64,000 bases of DNA from Bondarzewia mesenterica. Lineage: Eukaryota; Basidiomycota; Agaricomycetes; Russulales; Bondarzewiaceae. Below are positions 48,481-60,214 of the stretch, one piece after another. Within the stretch, counting starts at the first letter, position 1. Each line of letters begins with the position of its first letter. The stretch covers positions 1 through 64,000 of the forward strand of contig SGPL01000111.1 of the NCBI GenBank assembly GCA_004802705.1, given 5' to 3'. The notes beneath the pieces were generated by a model that saw only the letters and a list, made by a program, of their open reading frames with translations, was not told where the DNA came from and did not search any database. Both the position numbers and the translations under genes were made by a program.

Positions 48481-51400
48481 CATATGCATACTAGTTTCTA
48501 ACATCCATAAGCAATCTGGCTGTCAACTGCATTAACTATTTTAGACTGAAGGCACAAAGTATGCAAACTGACCCCTATATAAGTTACTTTAACCTCCTCA
48601 TAATTGCTGCTATACCTCATGCCTCTCCAGCCCTCTGAGGACCTCATTTATCTCACACTCATTGAGGTTAAAAGTGCACAACTTAAATGATGAATCAAAC
48701 TCATGAAGGAAGCTGCATGTCTAAAGAAGATAGGCCTTTGTGTATTTAGAAGGGTCGATGCATAGTGCATAGCTCTTGCATCATACTATAGCATTGATAT
48801 CTCCATCATGCCTAGCCTATTAGAGCTCACTGTCTAACCTCTAATGTTGAACAAATTGATTCAGAAGAGGCAGTGGGAGCATTTGTAGTTGCTCAGATGT
48901 GAATGGATAGAGGCTAAGAAGGTGGGTTGTACATTCTGTTTACAGCACAATATGACTAGTAACTATTGAACGTGAGTTTCACTGAGTCCCTTGTATATCA
49001 TACCTCTTTGATCCCCCTTGATTCCTTCTTATTTATTAAGCTGGGTCAAATGTTCATGCAGTCCCTCTTATTAATTTTATAGCCACGCTATCTATTGATC
49101 TATAGATCCTGTCATTGCCACTATTACTAACACTACTGCTTACACTATTACAGTCATCAGCTTAACAAGTCATTCTAAGCTTTGAATACCATGATGATTC
49201 TCTTAGGAGTCAGCATGATATTTATTATAGTGAATACTGAGCCTTAGCAGCTCATCTGACCATGCCCTCAGTACTAACTCAAAGTTGTCATTAATGTGCC
49301 CCACAGAATATGGCCAGAATGTGCAGTATATATATGAGTTTTGTGATTGCTGGGTATTCTGACATTAACTACACCTAGCTGACTAGTGACCCCCCTTACT
49401 GCCCTTCATACTAATGCTGCCTTCTAGCCTACCCTCTCTTCTCACAGGTCTAGCACCAGTATCAGCTGCACTTGTGTTGCCCTCACCACTACCACTCACT
49501 CTTCTCATCAATGTATGCATCTTCTAAAGTTGCAAAATCACTATTGAGGCTTTAAACTAGGTGAATGATATTCATAAAGTTATTGCTCAAGTTGAGTATG
49601 GAGAGGTTATAAAAATATGTGAGCTGTATAGCCCAGATAATAAAGGAGGGTGAGATATAGTAGATCATACAAAGTGAACAAAAATACAAAGAGATGGTGA
49701 ACAAGTGTGAAAGGCTGTATAGAGTTTTCAAGGGTGATTTTGGTGGCAATATGAGCAAGTTTATTGCTTTTTTTGCAATTTCTGAGTGTGAGGTAGAGGG
49801 ACAGAGTAGAAAGCAGAAGCTTTTGGCCTCAGGAGATATTTTACATCTGTATTGAAAGATTGTTGAAGCAATCCCAAGGTGCATGAGAGATCTGAGTAAG
49901 AAGAGGGAAAAAGAGGCCTACCTTAAGCATAGTTAATTTTTATAGGCACTGTGGTCAGAGCAATAAGGTGCACTAAATGACTGAGAAATTTAGCATAAGC
50001 TAAAACTTGAAGATTACTATTAACTTTTTACTCACATCTAAATGGACTTTTGTACTGTATTATATCACCACCTCTATATTGATGACCCAGAAATGGCACC
50101 TTTAATCTTTATTGTAGGTTACTTAATCTATTACATTACAGTACTATACTAGTCCTTCATCTTACTGCTCACTGGCACTGTACTCTTTTAGTTTCTTAGT
50201 TGCAGTCATAATTTGCTATATGCTCATAGTTGTCGTTAGGGAAGAGAAGTAATAAAATATCATAATAGCCTTAACCTGAGACTAACTGCCTCATACAGCC
50301 ACTATGTCAAGTGAACAATTTTTGACTTTAATATGATATTAGCACTCACCTCGATAGAATAAGTGTGTACTATAGTGTACCCAGTACCTGTAGCCAAAGG
50401 CCTGTAAGTTAGATGTTAGGCTGCAGCTTAGGACTGCACTAGACTAGCAGTGCACCATTACTGCATGCTAATTTAAGTCAGTACTATAGGTGCATGAGTT
50501 CAAGCCACATTTAAGATATACTATGGGCTGACTTTAGAGCATAGCACCTTGAGTGCTCATTTTAAGAAAGAGAAGTCCCAATAGCTTGATGTTATCAATG
50601 TACAGCAGAGCAATATGGATTAGGGCTCTCATAGAGCAAATGAATGGGTCAGCATTATTTGTGTATAGTTGCCAGTTATGCTGAACCCCAGTTTGAGCTG
50701 ATTTGTGTATCCTCAATGTGACATCAACATAGCTGCTTAATTAAAATGTAAGTACTGCACCCAAATACATTTTGACAATGTAACACAAGCTATGAATGCT
50801 CGTTCAGGAGGATATCGATGTTTTTGAACTCTAGGGAAGTGACTTCATTGATGCAAAAGAGCATGAGCTAAATATACAGATAGGCCATCTGAAGATTAAA
50901 ATGCATAAGAACTCAGTAAAATAAAATAGTGCAGGTGATGATCAGTGAACATGAATAAAATGAATCGCTCTAACTTATTACTGCACTACTGATGCTAAAG
51001 GTGACTGTAGATAGTAGACATGTAGACATTCTATGTCTTCCAAGGTGAGCATGTAGGCAAACTGAGACACCTCACCTGCTCTTGCCTTCATCTTCTCAAG
51101 GCTGATTATGAATTCAGAAACCCTACAAGAATGGGTTAGGATTTTATGCCTATAAAATAATGAATGCTTAGTTGAGCCATCAATAAAATAAATATGCAGA
51201 TATACATGCAAATATAATGTACCATCTTTTGGTGACTATATTTAGTTGCCACTTAATGGTGCTTTCATTTGGGTAAACATGGCAGTATCAGAGAGTGAGG
51301 GCCATATGCATCAAGATAGCAGTCACATACTAAATGATAGACACACTATCAAGGGCTGTTCTCCTTAATGTTTAGAGGGTAACATATCTTTTTGCCTTCA

Positions 51401-52430
51401 AATTCATCTTTGATTAGTCTGCATTTTTGTGTGATAAAGGTAGCAATATCACTGGATGTTTTGTTGTTGACTATTTTTGCATCTCAGCCCTTCATTCTAT
51501 GACTGTAAAATATGATGAAAGTCTTAATAATTTTGATGACAAGCTGAATTATCAGTAACATAAACTTGATTCAAATGTTAGAATTAGTGAACAGTACTTC
51601 TTGTGTCCTATTCACATGCAATTTATGATACTTACCCTAGTCATCAGGGCTGTATATGCCATGGCCTCATCTATGAATTTCTTATCATCATCTAAAAAAT
51701 TATCAAGGCATTCATCTATAAAATCATCAACATCTATAGAGGGATCATTTTGAAGCTCAAGGTCTATTTTGCATGCCTCTTTTATAACTTGTTTTTAAAA
51801 AATGAGCTACTATCTCATGCAGAGATCAAGGGATGACTAAATCATATATCTGCCTTTTAAATAGGTGCCTATTATTTTGAGGTCAAGGTAGTCTTGTTAA
51901 ATTTCTGTGTAATCTAGGTTGTATCATCTATGGTGAAAGTAGTTGAAGCTAAAGCTACACATGTGCATATATCCTACAGATAGCAAAAATATCTGCCACT
52001 GATTCAGGAGTGCTGTAGTGTCATAAGAGGAGAAGAGATGCAATTTTGATGTGCACATAATTCTATTATGTGTGATCACATTGTGTGAGTTCATACTTGT
52101 AGGTAACTCTCACACTCTCTCACGCATAGTCATTTCCTTTGACAATGTACTCTATTTTATCCATTTAGTGTCACTTTATATAAAATTTTACAATACAGAT
52201 TATGAACTATCAAAACTATAGATATAGTCTATAATGTAATATAATGAGAGATATCATTGTACATGATGAGGTCCACTACTAGTGGTAGACCATGATGTGA
52301 GCAAAGATAGATAGAGCTTCAGTAAACTAACATCAAAAAAGGCATTGTATATAGAATCAGTGTGAAGGATATTGGAACCTCTGAGGTAGCCAAATAGATT
52401 TCTGCTGATGATAAAGCAAAGCTAGAATCA
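48481..52430. other. CpG-poor DNA with unidentified fragments
   Basis: Nothing here is identified with confidence. Around 48,720-48,980 a plus-strand frame gives WIEAKKVGCTFCLQHN, a Cys pair recalling small zinc modules of fungal gag-like or DNA-binding proteins. At 49,552-49,884 the minus strand is open for 110 codons but its product is unlike any family I know. Multi-stop frames dominate elsewhere. The stretch probably consists of mutated repeats. Confidence 0.4.
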
Positions 52431-52955
52431 CCAAAATAGCAGGTAACATTCAAGGCTCAAGGGAATAAAGGCAGCTTGAAGTAAGGAATCACCCAGATAT
52501 ATATAATAGTGTGTGATTTTAAAAATAACCTGAGGTGTTATTTGGTGTAGCTTCATATGATGTGCAAAGTAAAATATGTTAAGATGAAATGGGGTGTAGA
52601 CTGTAGGCTTATACTTATCAGTGAAGCAATCACTCCTTGACAAAAGTGCATACAAGAGGAGCCCTCCATGAGATAGCCACACATCATCCTTTGCTGAGAT
52701 TACATTAGCCTTATATACTTCTAATAGGCCATTGTACTGATGAGATGCAAGGCTGGAGGAAATGAAGGTTAACATGCCGATCAAGAACAGAAGACAACAA
52801 TAAGCAATGTATGTTGAGATAAAACACTAGACACCATACATCAGTGCTTTGAAATCTATACCTAGAAGGTCATCAATGATGTCTTTAGCATTCATGTAGG
52901 CTAACTCTGTAGTTGCTAAGCTAAGTGCCTGCCTCATGTCTTCAACATTAGTGTG
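52428..52955 (-). CDS. Unidentified spliced reading frame inside the mutated repeat region
   Basis: Two minus-strand segments join across a plausible intron. An exon from about 52,955 to 52,840 reads THTNVEDMRQALSLATTELA and YMNAKDIIDDLLGIDFKALM; an intron with GTCTAG...CTCCAG then leads to SLASHQYNGLLEVYKANVIS, KDDVWLSHGGLLLYALLS, PFHLNIFYFAHHMKLHQITP, ending near 52,428. The composition is that of a structured protein and the frame is free of stops, unlike the nearby retrotransposon frames. I do not recognise the family. More upstream material may lie at 53,086-53,295. It could be an exon pair of a decaying host gene or of an unrecognised mobile element. Confidence 0.4.
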
Positions 52956-54155
52956 GGGGTTTAAATAATGAGGGTATGATATAGGAATCTAAACTTGAGG
53001 ATAATTTCCCAAAGGCACTATTAAAGTGCAGGTAATAAGGACAGTGGTAAATGTTCAACATAGGCTTGAGGGGTTGAAGAAGGAACTAGAAGCCCATTAA
53101 ACATAAAGGTAGACACGAGGTACACATTATGTAGGTGAGAGAGTCACTCAGCTGCTTGCGCAAGCTCATGTAGGTTATTCCTATTAGGAGTAGATGTATA
53201 AGACTCAAAGCTACTGGTGCAGATCTATATGTTGGGGCTTGATTCAGACTTCTAGATTGCATAAGAAAGAAAGGCATAAATGCACTCAATATCAATACTG
53301 AAGAACAAACCTAGACTGCTGCTTGTATATTATAAAAGCATAAGCTATCTCTATTCAAATCTGTGTCTGTTTGACTAACATTAAAGTCTGATGTGAGAAC
53401 AAGTTAGCATCATGCCTATGGTGCCTCATAATGTAAGGATGAAGGTAAAATGCTTACTGTGAACAGGGCACTCATGCCTATGCTTTGTGTGTCACTATCT
53501 ATATTGCAATGCTTATTTGATAAAAGATGCAGAGTAACATTCTGATGTAAGAACATCAAGATGCTCATGGGATATGATGATGGTGGTTTAAAAGGAGGGT
53601 AGCAATGAGGAAAGGGGCAGGATAAACATTTGAGATGAAACAGAATCCTTCTATGTGGCTAACAATCATGCTGTGCTAGTGAGCATAATGCTGAGAAATA
53701 CTGATACTTTAACAGCATATTATGCAAAGAGAATGAGGGTGCTGCACTATAAGCTGAGTGAATAGTGTCATGGCTTATGTCAGGTACCATAGTCATCAGC
53801 CCTCTCAAGTCTATTGTATAGGTGTGCTCTAGTGAAGAGCATTGAGCTCATATGCTATTATGGCTAGCATCATTAGTAATAATAATGACAGTCATGATGA
53901 TGTGTTATGAGGGATGGAGATATTGTGCTATGTCCTTTATCTAGAGAGTGGGCTGTGCTAAGGATAAGTATGCTGATATGGTTGGGGGGAAGGATGATAA
54001 TGAGAAGAACATTTAGTTGACTTCTGAGCTGATCAAGATGTCAAACACAGCTGTAATGAATGAAGATAGATCAATGTAACTCACTGAATGAGGCCACAGA
54101 AGACACGGTGATATCAAAACATGAGGTGGCATGAGAGGCAAGCTAAAAATAGCAT
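52956..54155. other. CpG-poor DNA, mostly unidentified
   Basis: A minus-strand open stretch at 53,086-53,295 might be a further exon of the unidentified frame at 52.4-52.95 kb. The rest shows no gene, RNA or repeat that I can define. Confidence 0.35.
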
Positions 54156-54273
54156 GGTGCCTTATAAGCCTCAAAAACTTAGCAACTTATAAAGCACCTA
54201 AGAGCAGGATTTCTCTGTCAAAAGTTGGGTGCCTTATGAACTACTAAGTTGTGATATCTTTTATAAGGCACCC
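54156..54273. repeat. 118-bp nested palindromic element
   Basis: Four related arms occur in alternating orientation: GGTGCCTTATAAG (54,156-54,168), CTTATAAAGCACC (54,186-54,198), GGGTGCCTTATGAA (54,227-54,240) and TTATAAGGCACCC (54,261-54,273). Each neighbouring pair forms a hairpin of about 45 nt, and the first hairpin is roughly the reverse complement of the second, so the whole unit is also palindromic. A fifth GGGTGCCTTA lies at about 54,649. This resembles a foldback or MITE-type element; no flanking target duplication was identified. Confidence 0.7.
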
Positions 54274-54674
54274 AAGAAGTTTAGACTGATGGCTTCAGAT
54301 GTCAAATAAAGGAGAGGTTAGGCATGCACTAAGAAGCCCTTGCATATAGGTCATAGATTATGAGTAAACTAGTATGACTGACATGTTTCATCACCTCATT
54401 CTAGCCTCTATAGGTTGAGCACTTATGCAGATTGCTAGCTTGCTGAAAGCTGAGTGTATAGATCAGTATAAAGCCAATGAGACAAGAGAATGAGCAGAGT
54501 GGATGAACACGTGACATAAATGACTTGATGAGATGTGCAAGCATTTAGTATAGACAAAAAGTTTAGTGCCACTGCATTGCTATGCAGGAAGGCTGGCTTG
54601 GAGGATCAAGTTATATGAGTGGGGTGAAAAGGACAGCAATTTCTGCCTGGGTGCCTTAAGATGATCTAAAGGTT

Positions 54675-54826
54675 GCATTTGAATAAAGTCTAGTCTTTGT
54701 ATAAGTGAGTGATGTGGCTTATTATTTCTTATCTTTTACTATCACACTCACACATTGCATATACTTGAGTTTTATCTACACTCAAGTTGTTTTTTTGTCT
54801 GCTCTCTTTCTTTTTCACACTTATCT
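54675..54826 (+). repeat. A1 repeat of the Ngaro-like element
   Basis: It begins GCATTTGAATAAAGTCTAGT and matches A2 (60,072-60,214) over nearly its whole length with small indels; most differences are transitions. A gag-like frame starts within or just after it. Confidence 0.85.
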
Positions 54827-54845
54827 TTATCCTCTTAAAATCAGC

Positions 54846-56300
54846 ATGCCTCAAATTTTAAACTTAAAGCTAGAGATAGCCTCCGACTTTATCTCTGACT
54901 ATTATCTCCCCTTTCAACAAAAGCTCATTGATGTGATCTCAGATAGCACTCATGAGTCCATAGCCTAACATTTATATAACAATTGAGCTCTTAAGTATGA
55001 TGCATATGTCACTGCTTTTAATGTCTAACAGCAACTCATATAAAAAGAGCGAGAACAAATGCAGTGCAATGAGACCAAATAACTTTATTAAGTAGCACTT
55101 CAAAGTGAGCAGGATAGGCTATCAGAGCTCAATAAGATCTATGAGCATTTCAGTAAGACTAGTAAAGACTTCATAGTAACAACTACCTCGTCCTGAAGCC
55201 CTCCAATTATGCACTCAAAAAGCTCCATAAGTACCAGTATGTTAAATTATATTACTTTACCCTTGAAGGTTACTGCAAGACTACCTTCTATGTAAACAAT
55301 ACCTTCAACAACACCTACACCATTGTTGAGAACAACAACAGGTTCACCCTAAAGACTGTGGCTTTAACAGCATCACACTATATCATCAAAAATATCACCC
55401 TCTCTTGAGAGTAAGTTGAACTTGCTAAGCTTATTTTCTTCCAGCACATTTTTTCCCTCTAGTGGCCTACACAATACATTGAGTGGAACATGCACTTTTT
55501 TTCTCTGCCTCAAATCTCACTTTTACCACAGCTCAGTTCCCTTTAGCTCATACATGCTCATTCATTATCAAGACTATATTTACCACTAATAGCACAACAC
55601 CCTTATGTAAAAGAGAGGTTTTAACCTCATTATAATAAATGAGGCCCTCCTGCAACAAATCTTCGATGAGTTACAACAGGATGAAAAGATGCTTATTATC
55701 TAATTTATATATTTTTCCCCTCTCATTCATCTCCTTGATTCTGTTGATTATTCTCATCTCTCTCTTTTATCTTATAGCCCTTATTCTCCTCTCTATATGC
55801 TATGCATCTCTTGCTACATGCTATATGCCCTGTCAATGCTTTCCTCATCATACACCTCACTTCTCTTCTGCACACTACATGCTGCTTACTATATGCCCAC
55901 AAGCAAATAAATATAGTTTTCAATCCCAAGGAAACTAATGTAATATTTTATATTCCTATAACTACTAAGCCTAATGCTTCCCTCCCCCATTAAAAAGAAG
56001 CTCCTGCTCTCTTTCTCCTCACTGTGCTCCCTGCACCACTGATCTCTTCATCCTATATATGACTTCCCCTTTGCCTCTTCTAGTGTGTTTTTTGCCACAG
56101 TGCAGGCTCTACTGACCTCTTAGCCTGTGCAATATGCCTTGGTCACTATCAGCACTCAATCACTAAGTGCTCCTCCTCCCTCCTTTAGGATAGAGCCACC
56201 CTAGCATATTATCACTGCATCAAGTAAGGCTGTCTCATTAATCCTATGGGCCTCACTATTTGCTCTGATGGCAGCATTTAAATAGCTATGCCAGCCCATT
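54846..56300 (+). pseudogene. Gag-like region with zinc knuckle of the Ngaro-like element
   Basis: From the Met at 54,846 the frame reads MPQILNLKLEIASDFISDYY and FQQKLIDVISDS, then breaks at several stops where Gln is expected. Near the end, CAICLGHYQHSITKC (56,126-56,170) gives C-x2-C-x5-H-x4-C spacing, a knuckle I associate with this group of fungal YR retroelements, followed by GCLINPMGLTICSDG. Its role would be packaging of element RNA. Multiple frameshifts make the boundaries approximate. Confidence 0.6.
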
Positions 56301-56589
56301 ATACAACTCTTATTATGAGTGCTCAGGATATGACAGACTAGTTTACAGCACTTAAATGTGGCCTTGTAGTTAGAAAAACTGACTCAGTCACCCCCTATAT
56401 GTTGAAGCAAGCTCTATTATCTGTAGCAATCAAGTTTACTACATAAATATCCTCTCTTTTATTCCTATATCAGTTTCAGTTTCAATGTGGGCATCTAGCC
56501 CATCTTTAATACATTTACCCCTCATAATAATTTTAATAATCTTAAATATAAGGCTGCTTTCAGTGAGATTGTACAAAAATAAATTAACA

Positions 56590-58160
56590 GGGAATAATAC
56601 ATCAGCCTTTTATCAAAACATAAAATTGAAGCTCTTATTGGGCCCTTCCAGTCTTTCTCTATCTCTATGATTCTTAAACTTAGAAAGCCTAAAAAGTTCT
56701 GCCTAGTTGACCTTTCTCACCCTAGACACCCTGTCTGAGGAGTCATGTCCATCAACTCCTTCATTGACTTTAACATTTATCCCTGCACTTGAGGTATCTT
56801 CTCTATTATCTTCCTCCTTATTTAACATCTTCTGTCAAGACCTTAAACTGCATGCATGATATCTTAGAAGCCTACTGCTCTATCCCAATCCTCTCCTCTT
56901 AGTGGCTTAGTCTTATCATCTGCCTCAAAAAGTGATAACTCCATTGTCATCGACACCTGTGACTATTTTGAACTATCATCTGATGCTAGCCTATATAGTA
57001 AAATGAGTGACACTAGCAAAAATATATTTCACCATAATGGCATTAGCTCTATCTTCAAGTGAGTCAATAACTATATTTTCTTCTGCATCTTTAAGCAGTA
57101 TATCTCTGAGTACAACCTCCTCTAATAATGTTAGGTGTAAGACATCTCTGCCAATAAAGAGCAAAAGCAGAATGGTAGTCATCTTTGATTTCATAGTGCA
57201 AATTTACTTAATAGTTACTGTATTGAATTTAATAAAAACTTCTCTGTCATGCTCCAAGATTTCTCCTTCTCATCCTCCTCCTCCTTCCACTCAGCTGAGG
57301 ATGCCCCCTTTATCTACAATATCTTTAATATCAACCACATCTCAGATCAACTGAGTCTCATTTGAGAAACATCTAAAGGCATTTTTTTTTTATGCCTCCT
57401 CTATCTACATCAGTTTTTAGTGACACATTACATCCTGCACTATGTTGCTTTCAGCTCATAAGAAGGAAAAATACCTTCAAGCTATCACTGCCTAGTAAGA
57501 GAGATACAGGCACACTTTAGAGTAGCTCCAGGGCCTGTATAGTATGCTCCTTTATGCCTCTATAGTTGTTTTTACTAGCTGAGCATATCTTACAGAGCTG
57601 GAGGCTATATTTAGCCTCTTCTGTAATTATTTCTTTATGCTTTATTTTTCTCCTTAAGGCAGTCATGCAGATCTTGACTAGTGGTCAAAATGCCTTGCTG
57701 TTCCCTCCCTTCACTGCATCCTCCTAGGCCTTATCAATCTCTATAATTTTATGCCTTTTTAGATGCCAGTTTAGGCTATGACATTACAATCATAATTAGA
57801 GACTGCTAATGAGCATGGTGCCTCCTTTCCAGATGGGCTCATAATGGTAGGAATATTGACTAAGCAAAAGCCCTCAGCCTCAAGCTCCTCACTCACTCTA
57901 TCTTGTCTACTATCATGCTCAGATCTATTATCAAACTTTTTAGAAATAATTTAAGTATTATCAAAAGATGATAGTGCAATTACAGCTAAAACTGACAGAT
58001 GAACTGCATCTTCAAATGCATCCTCCAGTTATATAAATAGCACAGCTGTAAAATCTATACTCACTATATTCCTTTAACTATTAATTTTATGGATGGCCCC
58101 TCTAAGAGCCTTTACTCCCCCTTATAGCAAGCTTCTCCCTCTCATTGTCCTCCTTTCTGA
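56590..58160 (+). pseudogene. Reverse transcriptase-RNase H of the Ngaro-like element
   Basis: Read through stops, the frame gives EALIGPFQSFSISMILKLRK, HPRHPV, SINSFIDFNIYPCT with a GIFS that should be W-G-T-F-S-type, DTCDYFELSSDASLYSK, and at 57,057-57,074 the active-site block now reading K-stop-V-N-N-Y; related elements have K-W-V-D-D-H. RNase H-linked motifs follow: EEKYLQAITAW, TLEELQGLYSMLLYASIVV-like text with stops, LTELEAIFSLF, ADLDWWSK (one W is now TAG), AHNGRNIDWAKAL-like, and a closing DGPSKSLYSP at 58,092. Family recognition rests on recall of Agaricomycete YR-retroelement RTs. Both catalytic Asp of the V-D-D motif are Asn, so it is dead. Confidence 0.75.
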
Positions 58161-58720
58161 TGTTGCTGACCTCATTGTTAACTTCAATGCACCTCCTTGT
58201 ATGAGTGAGCTTGCTTACTCTCTCCCTCTTTCTATCTTCAAAGAGGCCTTGCACTATGAATGCAGCTCTCTCACCCTCTAGTGGGCACTTCAGCACTAAA
58301 AAGATGAGCTCTCCACTTGCACAAACTATTTTATCTAACATCAATTCATGGTAGAATATCACCTTGTGTGTATCTCTCCCCTCTCTCCTACTCCTTCTGT
58401 GATGTCTAACCTCTCTACTCTATCTTTTTTCTTATTGTTAACCTCTTATCTCTCACAGTATTACATCCTCTTCCCTTCAGACCTCTACAGCCTTACCTCT
58501 TCTACTTCATTCTAGATATCTCACAGCTCTATTCTCACTATCTATATTATGAGCATCTCTACTTTTGACACCTTTTATGCTCCTTATACTTCCTTTTTGA
58601 TCACTACAGTCAATACACCATAAACTTATCTCTCTAATGCTAACCTCCCATGCATTTTTGATATGCTCTTATATGTTTAGGCAAAGAGCACCAATAAGAT
58701 ATATAAATTAAGCCCCTCAA

Positions 58721-58842
58721 TGCTCCATACCCCCTGTGATGTCTGCAACATCTCAAAGACTTAGTACATCCTAGTGTCTGATGCTCCACATCCCCTGTGA
58801 TATCTACAACATCTCAAAGACTTAGTGCATCCTAGTGCCTAT
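58721..58842 (+). repeat. 61-bp tandem duplication within the Ngaro-like coding region
   Basis: Two head-to-tail copies, 58,721-58,781 and 58,782-58,842, start TGCTCCATACCCCCTGTG and TGCTCCACATCCCCTGTG. They differ at several sites, mainly transitions. The 61-bp unit shifts the frame. Confidence 0.9.
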
Positions 58843-58919
58843 GACTTTTATCTTCTCCTTTATTATAGCATTAGCTAAATTTTATCTCAGATCTACTATA
58901 AGCAATTACTTCCATAGAG

Positions 58920-59690
58920 TGCATGTCTGGCACATCTTCTATAATGCCTCCTGAATGATCAATGAGGATGAGCTTCACACTATTATCAAAGTCATTAAAA
59001 ATCTTGCCCCTTTATTATCCTAATGTAAAAAATGCCTGTCCTACACTCTATCAATCATTGTCTCTGTTTGATCAAGACTCGGTCTCAACAACTCCTTAGA
59101 TGTAGCTGTCTTCACATGCTTTAATATCATCTTTAATGCAGCTGCATGCTTGAGTGAGTTTATCATCCTATACCTCAATGCCTTTGACCCTGCTGTCTAT
59201 ATCAAACCCTCTGATATGCACATTGAGCATGACTAAAACTCTCTTTAAACTATCATTATCTTTATTTTAAGGACCAAGTCAGTTTGCAATAGTAAAGAAA
59301 TTTTGTAAACAAGGAAAAATGACCCTTCTAACCCTGAAAGAGCCTTTCAATACTACCTCAACATTAATGTCCTCCCTCTGATAGCCACCTCTTTGCCTAT
59401 TAGCACAATGATGCATACAGGCCCCTTACTAAGACCTGCTTCTTTCAGTATATATCTAAGATTATATATAATGCTGAGCTTGACCCCTTTTAACGCTATG
59501 AGATCTGTATTAATATCACCTTAGAGTACCTCTTGTGTGATATCCCTTTCAGTGTGATGAAGCACAAGAGCAGGTAGACATCTGATGCCTTTGCCCTTTA
59601 CCTAAGTAAGCATGCTTAAATTCTTGCCCTTTACATCTAAATAAAGCTGAAGCTGCACTTCTCCTTTATGCACTACACAATGCCCCTTGT
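58920..59690 (+). pseudogene. Tyrosine recombinase of the Ngaro-like element
   Basis: The frame gives EDELHTIIKVIKNLAPLLS, SLDVAVFTCFNIIFNAAACL (the region containing the first catalytic Arg in intact relatives), FDPAVYIKPSDMHIEHD, then DPSNPERAFQYYLNINVLPL. The C-terminal catalytic part reads RYEICINITLEYLLCDIPF (59,494 on), where intact relatives have H-x-x-R: here Tyr (TAT, 59,497-59,499) and Cys (TGT, 59,506-59,508). SDAFALYLSKHA keeps a candidate nucleophile Tyr. The Trp of the GRW block is a stop (TAG). YRs of this kind join element circles into the genome. The His and second Arg losses are each explained by one C-to-T. Confidence 0.75.
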
Positions 59691-59778
59691 TCATTGATGT
59701 AAGTCCCCTTCTCCTTCTTTGTTAGGTTTCTGCTGAGGCTCACTAGATGCATTATCACCTCATTCTATTTGGGTGTTG

Positions 59779-60044
59779 CAGCTTACCTTGGCCTGAGGTT
59801 TTTATTTATTGGGGCCAAAAAGCATCAGAGCTTTCATTCACCTTGTTTATACTCAGTATATTTTTTGCTTATTGCTCTTCCCTCTCATTTGTTTTTATTA
59901 ACACACTCCCTATCTTATTTAATCTTGTAGTTTTATTTACCAAACTATTTCTCTCATTGCTACTTTATGTCTTGCCTCTTGTATCTTGTACAATATATGC
60001 TCTGTTTGCCTGCCCTCATATGTGATGAGTGCTTCACAAAGATC
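59779..60044 (+). repeat. B1 repeat of the Ngaro-like element
   Basis: It starts CAGCTTACCTTGGCCTGAGG and matches B2 over about 265 bp; differences are mostly C/T and A/G transitions. Confidence 0.9.
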
Positions 60045-60071
60045 ATTGTTCTACATTAAAGTGAGAGATAA

Positions 60072-60214
60072 GCATCTGAGTAAAGTTTAGTTTTTGTATA
60101 AGTGAGTGGTATGACTCATCATTTCTTGTCTTTCATCATTACACTCACCTATTACATGTACTTGAGTTCTAACTACACTTTAGTTATTTTTCTCTCACTT
60201 CTGCTCACTTATCT
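60072..60214 (+). repeat. A2 repeat of the Ngaro-like element
   Basis: It starts GCATCTGAGTAAAGTTTAGT, 27 bp after B1 ends, and matches A1. Confidence 0.85.

Noticed and set aside
59747..60025. Plus-strand 92-codon membrane-like protein
   Set aside because: It lies within the B1 repeat, whose second copy at 61,371 does not keep the frame open, so it is noncoding repeat.
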